Shown in pieces: positions 1 to 8,120 of a stretch of 45,539 nucleotides of DNA (position 1 is its first letter; each line of letters starts with the position of its first letter). The notes under the pieces were generated by a model. That model saw nothing but the letters and a program-made list of their open reading frames with translations. It did not search any database and had not been told where the DNA came from. Origin of the DNA: Lentimicrobium sp. GTDB lineage: Bacteria; Bacteroidota; Bacteroidia; Bacteroidales; Lentimicrobiaceae. A program made the position numbers and the translations under genes. Where the stretch lies: positions 1 to 45,539 of the forward strand of contig JANJXJ010000224.1 of assembly GCA_024709105.1 (NCBI GenBank), read 5' to 3'.

Positions 1-1
1 A

Positions 2-1927
2 AAACTGTTACTCATTGCAACAGCAGTATGCATCAGTGCAGGGTTATTTGCTCAGAAGAGCCCTGTAAAGGTCAAATCAAATGTTCCTACTGCTTCAATG
101 AAGCTGTACAATGTTGATGAAGAAAGCCTTCTCAACTCCACTACCATCGTGAACAACACGCTGCCACGTCCTTCTGTTAAAGGAACTGCTGACATTACCA
201 TTATTAACATTGGTGGTGCCTCAAATGCCTATGGTCTTTACAATGGTGGACGTACCGCCATCTGGGCCGATCCCAACATCAATGCAGTTGCTTTCTTCCA
301 TCGTATGCTTATTCCTCCCGGATCAGGTTATATAGCTCATGATCTTTCATTGGACGGAGGAAATACCTGGACAGTTAACAACCAATTCTACAACCCTACC
401 ATTGCTCCTGGTGCCAACGCACGTTATCCTCAGGGTGTATTGGTTAACCCGGTTGGCAACACCGATCCCAACAATGCTTATGCAGTAAACGTTAACCCCA
501 TCCTTGATGGTAGCAACGGTACAGCTGGCAGCTGGGGCGGACTTGGTGCTGCTTTCACCAAACTCGATGGTACAGGCGCTGCTCAGCAAAGCTGGCCAAG
601 TACTCCTCCTTTCAGAAACAACGTTCCCGATGCTATGACCGTTAACCCTGTTACCGGCGAAGTATTTGTAGTTGAGCCTTCACTTATTGGTGGCCTTGGC
701 AATCAGTATGTTGATACCCTGGTGATTACCAGAGGCAACATTGAAGGTGATGCCATTACCTGGGAACAGGAACTCCTCTATGCTCCTGTAGTTTCTTACG
801 GAACTTCAGTTGCTGACACAAGGATAGCTTTTGCTCCTGACGGACAAACCGGTTACATCATGACCCTCAGCGACAATGGTGTAGACGGATTCGCCACTGG
901 TCTTGCTTACTATCCAATTCTTTACAAAACTACCGATGGTGGCAACACCTGGAGCGATGCCATTACTGTACCTCTCGGAGGCCCTGACGGAATGAATGGT
1001 ATTGTTAACGGACTTCTTACAGATGATCAGATTGCTGAATTGTTTGAGGCTCCTGTTCCTGCAAGAGATGAGATTGCTTACACCACAGCTTTCACAAGTG
1101 ACTTTGCTGTTGATTATAATGGAAATCCTGTGATTTCAGTTGTTATTGGTGTTGCTGCTTCTGATCCTTATTCAATCGTTTCAGCAGCTGGATTCTTTGC
1201 TTCATACAACATTCTATCATTAGATGGTGGTCAGACCTGGCTTGCGCAGAAATTAGGTGCAAACCTGAAGACTTTCCGCGGCGAATGGGGTGAAGTAGCA
1301 GAAGACAACCGTTCACAGCTTACCACTTCCTATGATGGCAGATATATGTTCTTCTCATGGCTGGATACCGACTTCGAAGGACAAACTGACAATATTCAGC
1401 CTGACATTTTCTGTGTTGGCTGGGATGTTGAAAATAACCTTTACACCGATGTTGTAAACGTTACCTTCCTTTCAGATGCATGGCTGCAGGCTTATATGGG
1501 AACCGCTTCCTATTACGCTCTTCCGGCAGCCGATGGCCATATTGTTCCGTTGATGTATCAGGATTTTAACACCACCGATCCTCTGCAACCGGTTCAGTAT
1601 AAATATATCAAGGATTTCAGTTTTTCAGCTGCTGATTACTACATAGTTGGCAACAGCTACAAAGAAACTGTTTCCAAAATTTCACAAAACTATCCCAACC
1701 CCTTCAACGGAGTTACCCGCGTGGATGTAACCCTTACCAAACAGGCCAATGTAAGCCTTGAGGTATACAACCTGCTCGGACAGAAAGTTTATGAAATTCC
1801 TGCCCGCAACCTGGGCGAAGGAACCCACAACTTCCAGATCAATGCTGCCGGACTGAATGCTGGTATTTATACCTATTCAGTAATTGCAAACGGTGAGCGC
1901 ACCACCCGCAAAATGGTGATCAAATAA
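2..1927 (+). CDS. Secreted Asp-box (BNR-like) protein with T9SS type A sorting domain, 5' partial
   Basis: The reading frame is open to the window edge. Its first visible residues (KLLLIATAVC... ending LFAQ) are a signal peptide, so the true start lies just upstream of base 1 and the Met at 98 is internal. Three Asp-box motifs, SLDGGNTW, TTDGGNTW and SLDGGQTW, suggest a beta-propeller of the sialidase/BNR kind. The last 80 or so residues form a type A C-terminal sorting domain: NYPNPFNG, a VYNLLGQKV strand, GLNAGIYTY and a final RKMVIK. Proteins with this tail cross the outer membrane by the type IX system and are either cell-surface anchored or released. The substrate is unknown, and no sialidase catalytic residues are evident. 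A strong terminator follows, so transcription probably ends here. Secretion is well supported; the enzymatic role is not. Confidence 0.85.
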   Translation, partial: KLLLIATAVCISAGLFAQKSPVKVKSNVPTASMKLYNVDEESLLNSTTIVNNTLPRPSVKGTADITIINIGGASNAYGLYNGGRTAIWADPNINAVAFFHRMLIPPGSGYIAHDLSLDGGNTWTVNNQFYNPTIAPGANARYPQGVLVNPVGNTDPNNAYAVNVNPILDGSNGTAGSWGGLGAAFTKLDGTGAAQQSWPSTPPFRNNVPDAMTVNPVTGEVFVVEPSLIGGLGNQYVDTLVITRGNIEGDAITWEQELLYAPVVSYGTSVADTRIAFAPDGQTGYIMTLSDNGVDGFATGLAYYPILYKTTDGGNTWSDAITVPLGGPDGMNGIVNGLLTDDQIAELFEAPVPARDEIAYTTAFTSDFAVDYNGNPVISVVIGVAASDPYSIVSAAGFFASYNILSLDGGQTWLAQKLGANLKTFRGEWGEVAEDNRSQLTTSYDGRYMFFSWLDTDFEGQTDNIQPDIFCVGWDVENNLYTDVVNVTFLSDAWLQAYMGTASYYALPAADGHIVPLMYQDFNTTDPLQPVQYKYIKDFSFSAADYYIVGNSYKETVSKISQNYPNPFNGVTRVDVTLTKQANVSLEVYNLLGQKVYEIPARNLGEGTHNFQINAAGLNAGIYTYSVIANGERTTRKMVIK

Positions 1928-1947
1928 GCTGATCTGCACCTATTGAT

Positions 1948-1975
1948 AAAAAGCCCGCTTTGGCGGGCTTTTTTT
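1948..1975 (+). terminator. Rho-independent terminator
   Basis: Arms AAGCCCGC (1951-1958) and GCGGGCTT (1963-1970) form a perfect 8-bp stem with a TTTG loop, followed by a T run to 1975. It lies 21 bases after the stop codon of the T9SS protein. Confidence 0.93.
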
Positions 1976-2123
1976 GTGCGCGGTTAATTCGTTCAAAGCT
2001 TATATAAAGTATTGAAGCAACTCAGCGTTAATCAAACAATACAATGAATTTTTATGTTATACGATTCATTCAGCAATATTTGCCTTTTGGCAGTTATGAT
2101 GAAAAACCAAAGTTTTGAAAATT

Positions 2124-2696
2124 ATGAAACCATTTCTTGCCCTGTTGCTGCTTTTCTTCAGTTACGCTGCATTTTCGCAGACAAAATATGAGAAGGAAAT
2201 ACGTGTAAAAAGCAATGAAGTTCCACAGCTGGCTGTTTCCTTTATTGATTCATTGCCATTTGATCAGAAAATTAAGTGGTACAGGGAAACCGGCCTCGAA
2301 CGCATAAACTACGAAGCAAAAACCCGTTTTCGGGACAGCTGGTTCAGTGTGGAGTTCCTCAATGATGGTGCTTTAAAAGATATTGAGGTGTTGCTGGATT
2401 ACAATGCACTACCCGAAATGGTTTTAAGAAAAGTTGATCTGTATTTCCTTAACAAATACCAGAAATTTAATGCCGACCGGGTTCAGAAGCAATATTCAGG
2501 GAGCAGGGAAGACCTGTTTGAATTGGTGAAAAACTATCCGGAAGAAGCATCTGTAATTGTTGTACAGTATGAGATTGTTATAACGGTTAAAGTGGCAGGG
2601 GCATTCCAAACCGAAGAGTACCTTTTTTCTGCAGATGGCGACTTCATCAGCAGCAGCAGGGTGGTAAACAGAATTACTGATAATATTGAATATTGA
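2124..2696 (+). CDS. Small exported protein of unknown function (possibly PepSY-like)
   Basis: A 190-residue product from the ATG at 2124; a longer frame begins at TTG 2115 but adds only three residues before this Met. Residues 1-19 (MKPFLALLLLFFSYAAFSQ) are a clear signal peptide, so the protein is exported. The remainder is mixed alpha/beta with many charged and aromatic residues. It resembles, weakly and by eye, the PepSY-like periplasmic proteins common in Bacteroidota; I do not recognise a catalytic motif. The next gene starts 2 bases after the stop, so the two are almost certainly co-transcribed and may work together in the envelope. Confidence 0.75.
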   Translation: MKPFLALLLLFFSYAAFSQTKYEKEIRVKSNEVPQLAVSFIDSLPFDQKIKWYRETGLERINYEAKTRFRDSWFSVEFLNDGALKDIEVLLDYNALPEMVLRKVDLYFLNKYQKFNADRVQKQYSGSREDLFELVKNYPEEASVIVVQYEIVITVKVAGAFQTEEYLFSADGDFISSSRVVNRITDNIEY

Positions 2697-2698
2697 TT

Positions 2699-3367
2699 AT
2701 GAATAAGATACTTCTGCCCGCCTTGATTGTTTCGCTTTTTATGGGTGCAAAAGCGCAGTCTCCTTTACAGTTTGGAGCCATGCCTTCTGTAAACATCAAT
2801 AAAAAATTCCAGAAGGACTGGACAGGCAATTTTAAAGCCGAGTCACGTTTGATATTGTACAATGAAGAGTTTGATTACAAATACTCACTCACCGACTTAT
2901 CGCTCATTGCTTCGAAGAGGATTTCGCCTTCGGCTTCATTGGGTTTTGGCTATCTTGCACGTATTGAGGATAATACTGTAAAAAACAGGGCAATACAGCA
3001 GCTCAGTCTGGTAAGGAGATACACCGGCTGGAGGCTGGCGCACCGCATTATGGCCGACCAGACGTTTGAGAAAGATGAGGATACAGAATTTCGGTTCAGG
3101 TATCGTATTTCAGCTGAATTTCCGCTTGAGGGCCAGACCCTGGATGTTGGTGAGTTTTTTCTGAAAGCAGGTAATGAGTATCTGAACTCATTTCAGGGAA
3201 GTGAATATGATCTGGAAATCAGGGCTACATTATTGCTAGGTTACTCAATATCAGCCAGAAACAGTCTGGAAGCCGGTGCAGATTACAGGGTTGATTCATT
3301 CATCAGCAACAATACACGCAACCGGCTCTGGTTCAGTATTAATTTTTTCCAGAGTATCGGAAAATAG
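2699..3367 (+). CDS. DUF2490-type outer-membrane beta-barrel protein
   Basis: A 222-residue protein from the ATG at 2699; the TTG at 2693 overlaps the upstream stop and is less likely. A signal peptide ends near residue 20 (MGAKAQ). The body has alternating strands such as FKAESRLIL, SASLGFGYLARI, EFRFRYRISAEF, NSLEAGADYRV and a terminal RNRLWFSINFF, which is the pattern of a small transmembrane beta barrel and matches DUF2490 in length and in its aromatic C-terminus. No function is established for the family. It is the second gene of a two-gene operon with the exported protein upstream and converges on the M23 peptidase gene. Confidence 0.75.
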   Translation: MNKILLPALIVSLFMGAKAQSPLQFGAMPSVNINKKFQKDWTGNFKAESRLILYNEEFDYKYSLTDLSLIASKRISPSASLGFGYLARIEDNTVKNRAIQQLSLVRRYTGWRLAHRIMADQTFEKDEDTEFRFRYRISAEFPLEGQTLDVGEFFLKAGNEYLNSFQGSEYDLEIRATLLLGYSISARNSLEAGADYRVDSFISNNTRNRLWFSINFFQSIGK

Positions 3368-3434
3368 ACAAGCAGTGGTTTGCTAAATGCTGAAATATAT
3401 CAGGAATTTTGATCAAAAGAATTGTCAGGCTCGT

Positions 3435-4709
3435 TTAGATTGGCATAACCACTCTTTTTTCAGGCATATTTACAGAATCGTGTTGCCTGGTAAGTTTCAT
3501 GCGCAGGGAATTGAACTCTCCGAGCAATTCTTTTTTTACCGGCAATGCAGGCGGTGATTCAACCTTAAGCGGATCAACCGGAGTTCCATTTTTGTAGAAT
3601 CTGAAGTCGAGGTGCGGCCCGGTTGACAATCCCGAACTGCCAACATATCCGATAACCTGACCCTGGCTGACTCTGGCACCCTGTCTAATGCCCGGCCCGT
3701 AGCCGCTCAGGTGCAGATATGCTGTGGTATAGGTAGCATTGTGTTTGATTTTTACCATACGGCCGGCGCCTCCGGCATATCTTACATCGGTAACCGTACC
3801 ACTGCCGACAGCAAGAACAGGAGTACCTTTGGGTGCTGCATAATCTACCCCGTGATGTGGCCTGCGAATGCGCAATACAGGATGTAATCTGCTGTTTGAG
3901 AACCGCGAGCTGATGCGGGAGAACTTAAGCGGAGCTTTGAGAAATGCTTTGCGCAGACTCATGCCGTTTTCATCGAAATAGTCAACTGCTTCGTCCTGTA
4001 TAAACCGGAATGCATAAATGTCCTTGCCACCATGGTTAAACCTTGCTGAAATAATGTTTCCGAGTCCTATGGGTTCGTCATCCACCGAGAGTTCTTCGTA
4101 AAATACCGTAAAGTTGTCGCCGGTCTGTATGGCGTAAAAGTCAATGCTCCAGGCGTAAATATCGCTCAGGGCAACGGCAAGATTTGCGCTGGCTCCGGCA
4201 TCCATCATCGCATTCCACAGCGAAGAGGTTATACTTCCGGATGCGGCTTTTACTTTTACCATTACCTCTTTTTCACCGGCATGAATGTGCAGTGAATCTC
4301 CGGTTTCAAAAACCACATAGCGGGTTGGGCTTTGCTCGTAGATAAAATACAATGCCTTGCGCAGGCTGTCGCTGCTGCACAAAACGGTATAACGGTTGCC
4401 GGCTTTAATTTTTCTTACATCAAATACACCTTCAGCTTTTTTTACAAGTTGTTCCACCTGTTGCTGATTGATTTTGTATCTGAGTAAAATGGTTGAAAGA
4501 TTGTCGCCCGGTTTTACCTCATCCTTAATTACATAAAGCGAATCCACCGCAATTCCGAATTCGTAACGTGGTTCGGGTTCCCAAACTGACTCTTCGGCAG
4601 GGGCCTTGTGAAGTGCCGATACATAATAATCAACAGCAAAAAGTAAAACGACAGCAATCCCAAGTAAAAGGGCTGCTTCAATCAATCTCTTCCGGGTAAT
4701 TTTGTTCAT
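3435..4709 (-). CDS. Membrane-anchored M23 family metallopeptidase (MepM/Csd3-like)
   Basis: A 424-residue protein with one N-terminal membrane segment (about residues 9-30), then a LysM/OapA-like region (VKPGDNLSTILLRYKINQQQ) and a C-terminal lysostaphin-type M23 domain. The zinc-site motifs are visible: HHGVDYAAPKGTPV, the YLHLSGYG segment and GPHLDFRFYKNG. Members cleave peptide cross-links in murein and are needed for growth or cell separation, so the protein should sit in the inner membrane with its catalytic part in the periplasm. The start codon follows a TATCGTTG box (4734-4727, one mismatch to TAnnTTTG). It is separated from the upstream iorB by a hairpin terminator, so it is probably its own transcription unit. 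Confidence 0.9.
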   Translation of the reverse strand: MNKITRKRLIEAALLLGIAVVLLFAVDYYVSALHKAPAEESVWEPEPRYEFGIAVDSLYVIKDEVKPGDNLSTILLRYKINQQQVEQLVKKAEGVFDVRKIKAGNRYTVLCSSDSLRKALYFIYEQSPTRYVVFETGDSLHIHAGEKEVMVKVKAASGSITSSLWNAMMDAGASANLAVALSDIYAWSIDFYAIQTGDNFTVFYEELSVDDEPIGLGNIISARFNHGGKDIYAFRFIQDEAVDYFDENGMSLRKAFLKAPLKFSRISSRFSNSRLHPVLRIRRPHHGVDYAAPKGTPVLAVGSGTVTDVRYAGGAGRMVKIKHNATYTTAYLHLSGYGPGIRQGARVSQGQVIGYVGSSGLSTGPHLDFRFYKNGTPVDPLKVESPPALPVKKELLGEFNSLRMKLTRQHDSVNMPEKRVVMPI

Positions 4710-4767
4710 TCTTTCGGGTGTAAATGCAACGATATTTCAGAGAACGGATTCGCTGCCGGCTTATTGT

Positions 4768-4796
4768 AAAGGAGCGGGTATTTTACCCGCTCCTTT
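4768..4796 (-). terminator. Hairpin terminator after iorB
   Basis: Perfect 13-bp inverted repeat (4768-4780 with 4784-4796) and a 3-base loop, lying 19 bases beyond the iorB stop. In the minus direction it is followed only by TTTACAATAA, so the U tract is short. A long GC-rich stem still makes termination likely. Confidence 0.75.
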
Positions 4797-4815
4797 AAAT
4801 CTTTATGTTTCTTTT

Positions 4816-5400
4816 CTAATTCATTTTGCTCATGGCAAAATCTCTTCCGGCCTGCAGTGCATCGAGGTTTACCTGAACAATTTCATCCCCTTTTTTTCTG
4901 AAAATGGTTCTGATGGCATTTTGCAGCGATTCATAATCTATGTCGAGGAAAGGAGATGCGGCACCCAGAATTACCATGTTGGCAGATTTGGGTGATCCCA
5001 TTTGCCGGGCGATTTCGTCGGCATCCATGGCAATGTGCCTGGGTTGCGATTCAATTTCGGCCATGAGTTTATCCATTTCAGGATAATTGCGGATGTTGAT
5101 GTAAGGTTTGATGTTGGTGATGAGCCATCCGTTTGGCGAAAGCATGGGCAGATACCTTAGCGATTCCATAGGCTCCACCGAAATAATCATATCGGCTTTA
5201 CCCATTGGGATAAGGTCGGATGCTATTTCGCGGTCGGAGATTCTGAGGTTTGACTGAACGTCGCCACCCCGCTGACTCATTCCGTGAACTTCGGCTTGTT
5301 TCAGAAAGAGGCCTTTGCTTAATGCAGCTGTTCCAATAGTAGCTGCAATGGATAAAATTCCCTGTCCGCCAACTCCGGCGAGTATAATGTCTTTTTTCAT
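4816..5400 (-). CDS. iorB: Indolepyruvate:ferredoxin oxidoreductase, beta subunit
   Basis: A 194-residue protein. The frame extends upstream into iorA, but the family N-terminus (MKKDIILAGVGGQGIL) begins at the ATG at 5400, two bases after the iorA stop. The GVGGQGIL motif (residues 8-15) and the segment KQAEVHGMSQRGGDVQ are diagnostic of the gamma/beta domain of 2-oxoacid:ferredoxin oxidoreductases. With IorA it oxidatively decarboxylates aryl pyruvates (from Trp, Phe, Tyr) to aryl-acetyl-CoA and reduces ferredoxin in the cytoplasm; it can also run in the reductive direction. No phenylacetate-CoA ligase gene, a frequent neighbour, is present here. Confidence 0.93.
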   Translation of the reverse strand: MKKDIILAGVGGQGILSIAATIGTAALSKGLFLKQAEVHGMSQRGGDVQSNLRISDREIASDLIPMGKADMIISVEPMESLRYLPMLSPNGWLITNIKPYINIRNYPEMDKLMAEIESQPRHIAMDADEIARQMGSPKSANMVILGAASPFLDIDYESLQNAIRTIFRKKGDEIVQVNLDALQAGRDFAMSKMN

Positions 5401-5402
5401 GA

Positions 5403-7028
5403 TTATGCCTCCGATTTTTCGGTTAATTGCTGCTTTTTGGTTTCTCTCATCCTGCGGGTAACGGTTTGAATACATTCCCTGCGTGGTATCACCACTGAAA
5501 CTCCCTGATAGGCCAGTTCTTCTTTCATAACGGCGAGGTTTTCCTCGTGGTGTTTCTGCAGCGGATTCAGAATGCGGATGTGATCTTTTTCAACACCAAG
5601 TGCAGCGACAATGTCTTCAATTTTGCCGAGGGCAGAAGAATCCTGGCCTCCGGTCATAGCGGTGGTGGCATTGTCGAGAATTATTACGGTGATGGGTGAT
5701 TTTGAAATCACAGCATCGAGCAGTCCGGTCATGCCTGAGTGGGTAAAGGTGGAATCACCGATAACTGCCACTGCCGGGACCAATCCTGCATCGGCCGCGC
5801 CTTTGGCCATGGTGATGGAAGCGCCCATGTCTACACAGGAATTGATGGCGTCGAAGGGTTCGAGTGCACCCAGGGTATAACATCCTATGTCGGAAAATAC
5901 GCGGCCTTTGCCAGCGGTGAGCAATGCTTCGTTCAGGGCATTGTAGCTGTAAATGTGCGGACAGCCTTTGCAAAGTGAAGGCGGGCGGCTGCTCACAATT
6001 GCGGGTATATCGCGTCCATGCTCGTCGGGCAGGCCCAAAGCGCGGGCAATAATGTTGGGATTAAGTTCTCCGTCGCGCGGGATGGTGCCATCCAGCCTGC
6101 CTTTTACCGGTTTGCCATTGTTCATGAAACCACGGATCAACTCTTCAACGAGAGGATATCCGTCTTCAAGAATAAGCAGTGAATCGCAGGTTTCGTATAG
6201 GTCGCGAATTTGTTTTTCGGGAAGCGGATACTGCCCGATTCTTAAAACAGGGTGGGGGACTTTATGGTCGTCGAAATTTTCTATCAGGTAGTTGTAGGCC
6301 AATCCGCAGGCAATGAGGCCCATTTTTTTGTCGGAATGATCGAGCAGCACATTGTACGGCGATTTTTCCGATTCAAGGATATAGGCAGCCTGACTGTTGA
6401 GCAGTCCTTTGTACTGACGGCGGGCGTTTGCCGGAAGCAGAATGAACTGTTTGAGATTTTCGGGCAGTTTGATTTCGTTTTGTTCGCGCACTTCGCGGCG
6501 GGCAACACCCGAGCGGGAGTGTGCCAATCGGGTGGTAATGCGCATAAGCACCGGAATGCGGTATTTTTCACTTAGTTCAAAGCCATAATGAACCATATCG
6601 TAAGCTTCCTGCTGATTGCCCGGCTCAAGAATCGGGATAAGGGCAAATTTTCCGTAAAACCTTGAGTCCTGCTCATTCTGAGACGAGTGCATGGAAGGAT
6701 CGTCGGCTGCAACAACGATTAACCCGCCGTTGGCGCCGGTGATGGCTGAATTAACAAATGCATCGGCAGCTACATTGAGGCCAACGTGCTTCATACAAAC
6801 CATGGCACGTTTTCCGGCATACGACATGCCCAAAGCAGCCTCCATGGCAGTTTTTTCGTTTGCGCCCCACGAAGCAACCACCTTGCCGGATTTGGCTTCT
6901 TTTGAGTGCATAACATATTCGGTAATTTCGGTTGACGGTGTCCCGGGGTAAGCATAAATTCCGGACATACCGGCATCAATGGCTCCCTGCGCAATGGCTT
7001 CATCGCCAAGTAATAATAACTTTTGCAT
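5403..7028 (-). CDS. iorA: Indolepyruvate:ferredoxin oxidoreductase, alpha subunit, without C-terminal ferredoxin domain
   Basis: The start is placed at the ATG at 7028 (MQKLLLLGDEAIAQGAIDAG), giving 541 residues; 19 upstream in-frame residues look non-coding. The N-terminal pyrimidine-type domain has AYPGTPSTEI. The C-terminal half contains LCKGCPHIYSYNAL and the thiamine diphosphate segment VIGDSTFTHSGMTGLLD...ILDNATTAMTGGQ. Family members commonly end with a two-[4Fe-4S] ferredoxin domain of about 60 residues after the VxxxRxxC segment. Here the protein stops shortly after VIPRREC with a lysine/glutamate-rich tail and no CxxCxxC motif. It is co-transcribed with iorB. A TAGTTTTG box (7100-7093) precedes it. 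Confidence 0.92.
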   Translation of the reverse strand: MQKLLLLGDEAIAQGAIDAGMSGIYAYPGTPSTEITEYVMHSKEAKSGKVVASWGANEKTAMEAALGMSYAGKRAMVCMKHVGLNVAADAFVNSAITGANGGLIVVAADDPSMHSSQNEQDSRFYGKFALIPILEPGNQQEAYDMVHYGFELSEKYRIPVLMRITTRLAHSRSGVARREVREQNEIKLPENLKQFILLPANARRQYKGLLNSQAAYILESEKSPYNVLLDHSDKKMGLIACGLAYNYLIENFDDHKVPHPVLRIGQYPLPEKQIRDLYETCDSLLILEDGYPLVEELIRGFMNNGKPVKGRLDGTIPRDGELNPNIIARALGLPDEHGRDIPAIVSSRPPSLCKGCPHIYSYNALNEALLTAGKGRVFSDIGCYTLGALEPFDAINSCVDMGASITMAKGAADAGLVPAVAVIGDSTFTHSGMTGLLDAVISKSPITVIILDNATTAMTGGQDSSALGKIEDIVAALGVEKDHIRILNPLQKHHEENLAVMKEELAYQGVSVVIPRRECIQTVTRRMRETKKQQLTEKSEA

Positions 7029-7092
7029 CACTATTTTATGTTTTGAAGTTTCAGGTGGTTGGGGTGGTTTTAATGCACAAAACATTATGCGA

Positions 7093-7100
7093 CAAAACTA
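7093..7100 (-). promoter_or_regulatory. Bacteroidota -7 box for iorAB
   Basis: TAGTTTTG on the minus strand matches TAnnTTTG exactly, about 65 bases before the reassigned iorA start. No convincing -33 TTTG was found at normal spacing. The 366-base gap between iorA and the hemerythrin gene (7029-7394) holds this box, a divergent box at 7271 and a leader hairpin. Confidence 0.5.
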
Positions 7101-7270
7101 TAAAAATTTAGTCAGATGCCATACCCTGTCAGTTATCTATAATTGTTATAAATAATATTTTTAAAAACGGTGATTCCCGAAACTAGCCTTAAAGAATAAG
7201 TTGTGTGAGAATGAAGCGAATTGAGCAATCATGGAATAAAACACTATGTCACAGGTAACAAGATATCCAT

Positions 7271-7278
7271 TAATTTTG
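7271..7278 (+). promoter_or_regulatory. Bacteroidota -7 box upstream of the hemerythrin-like gene
   Basis: TAATTTTG fits the TAnnTTTG consensus. If used, transcription would begin near 7285 and give a leader of about 110 bases that contains the hairpin at 7297-7340. Confidence 0.45.
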
Positions 7279-7296
7279 GCAGGTAATTAAAACATT

Positions 7297-7340
7297 CATC
7301 CTGCAAGGCCGGTTCTTTTTGTTTTTCGGCCTGAAGGATG
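7297..7340 (+). promoter_or_regulatory. Two-part leader hairpin ahead of the hemerythrin-like gene
   Basis: CATCCT (7297-7302) pairs with AGGATG (7335-7340), and AGGCCG (7306-7311) pairs with CGGCCT (7327-7332), separated by a small internal loop and closed by a 15-base T-rich loop. No T run follows, so it is not a standard terminator. It could be a structured 5' UTR element or a protein-binding site. Confidence 0.4.
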
Positions 7341-7394
7341 TGCAAACCAGGCTCTTAAAACAGATTGAGCTTTCAGTATTCTTAAAAACAGCGT

Positions 7395-8120
7395 ATGTAC
7401 CAAACCCGCAAAACATATATAAAGTCAAACATGCGAATGTTTGATATGATTAACGAAAACCCTTTGCTTTTGCTGCTGCTGGAGCATCTTTCGGTTGACT
7501 TTGCCGTAGCTGATAAAACCATTTCGCGTTTGTGTGCCGATGAAGGAATACCCGAAGATACATTTCTGCTGATGGCCAACCTTTACAACGGATTTTATCC
7601 CGCGAAGGAAGAAATTGATAAAGTAACCGACATAGGTTTGATACTGAGATTGTTGAAAAGCAGCCATACCTTTTACAAAGAAGATAAATACCCTGAAATC
7701 CTGAGCTATCTACAACAGCTTGAAAAAAAACATGATACAGAGTCCATTCGGCTGATCAGAGGTTTTTTTACCGATTATTTCAAGGAAGTGCTTGAGCATC
7801 TGGATTATGAAGAGAATGTGGCTTTTCCCTATTTCTGGGCGCTGATTGCCGGCGAAAAAGCATTGCCTTCCGGCGATTTTAAAGCCGGAGAGTACCGTGA
7901 ACATCATACCGATATAGAAACCAAGCTCACCGACCTCAAGAATATTCTGCTCAAGCACGTTACCATTCAGGACGACCTTACCCTGAGGCGAAAACTGCTG
8001 AACAGCCTGTTTGAACTTGAATTTGATCTGATGATTCATTCTCTGATTGAAGAAAAAATTCTGCTCCCCCTGGTTGAAAAAGTTGAAGAAAACAGACTAC
8101 ATGGAAAAATGCAGGATTAA
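7395..8120 (+). CDS. Hemerythrin-like (HHE) protein with degenerate ScdA_N-like N-terminus
   Basis: A 241-residue, mostly helical protein. Candidate di-iron ligands lie in the order expected for HHE domains: H91 (SSHTFY), H135/E139 (HLDYEE), H170/H171 (EHHTD) and H215/E219 (HSLIEE). Residues 20-60 resemble the DUF542/ScdA_N segment of the Ric/YtfE iron-centre repair proteins, but the usual Cys pair after VDF is replaced (VDFAVADKT). YtfE-type proteins handle nitric oxide or iron-sulfur damage, and other HHE proteins bind O2; which applies here is not known. The next gene, a LuxR-type regulator, overlaps by 20 bases, so the two are translationally coupled. A start at 7431 or 7437 is also possible. 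Confidence 0.82.
   Translation: MYQTRKTYIKSNMRMFDMINENPLLLLLLEHLSVDFAVADKTISRLCADEGIPEDTFLLMANLYNGFYPAKEEIDKVTDIGLILRLLKSSHTFYKEDKYPEILSYLQQLEKKHDTESIRLIRGFFTDYFKEVLEHLDYEENVAFPYFWALIAGEKALPSGDFKAGEYREHHTDIETKLTDLKNILLKHVTIQDDLTLRRKLLNSLFELEFDLMIHSLIEEKILLPLVEKVEENRLHGKMQD

Noticed and set aside
2115-2123. TTG start three codons before the exported-protein ATG
   Set aside because: The ATG at 2124 gives a cleaner signal peptide; the extension adds only MKI before it.
5611-6951. Several open frames opposite iorA
   Set aside because: They are complements of strongly conserved IorA coding sequence, with no family similarity of their own.
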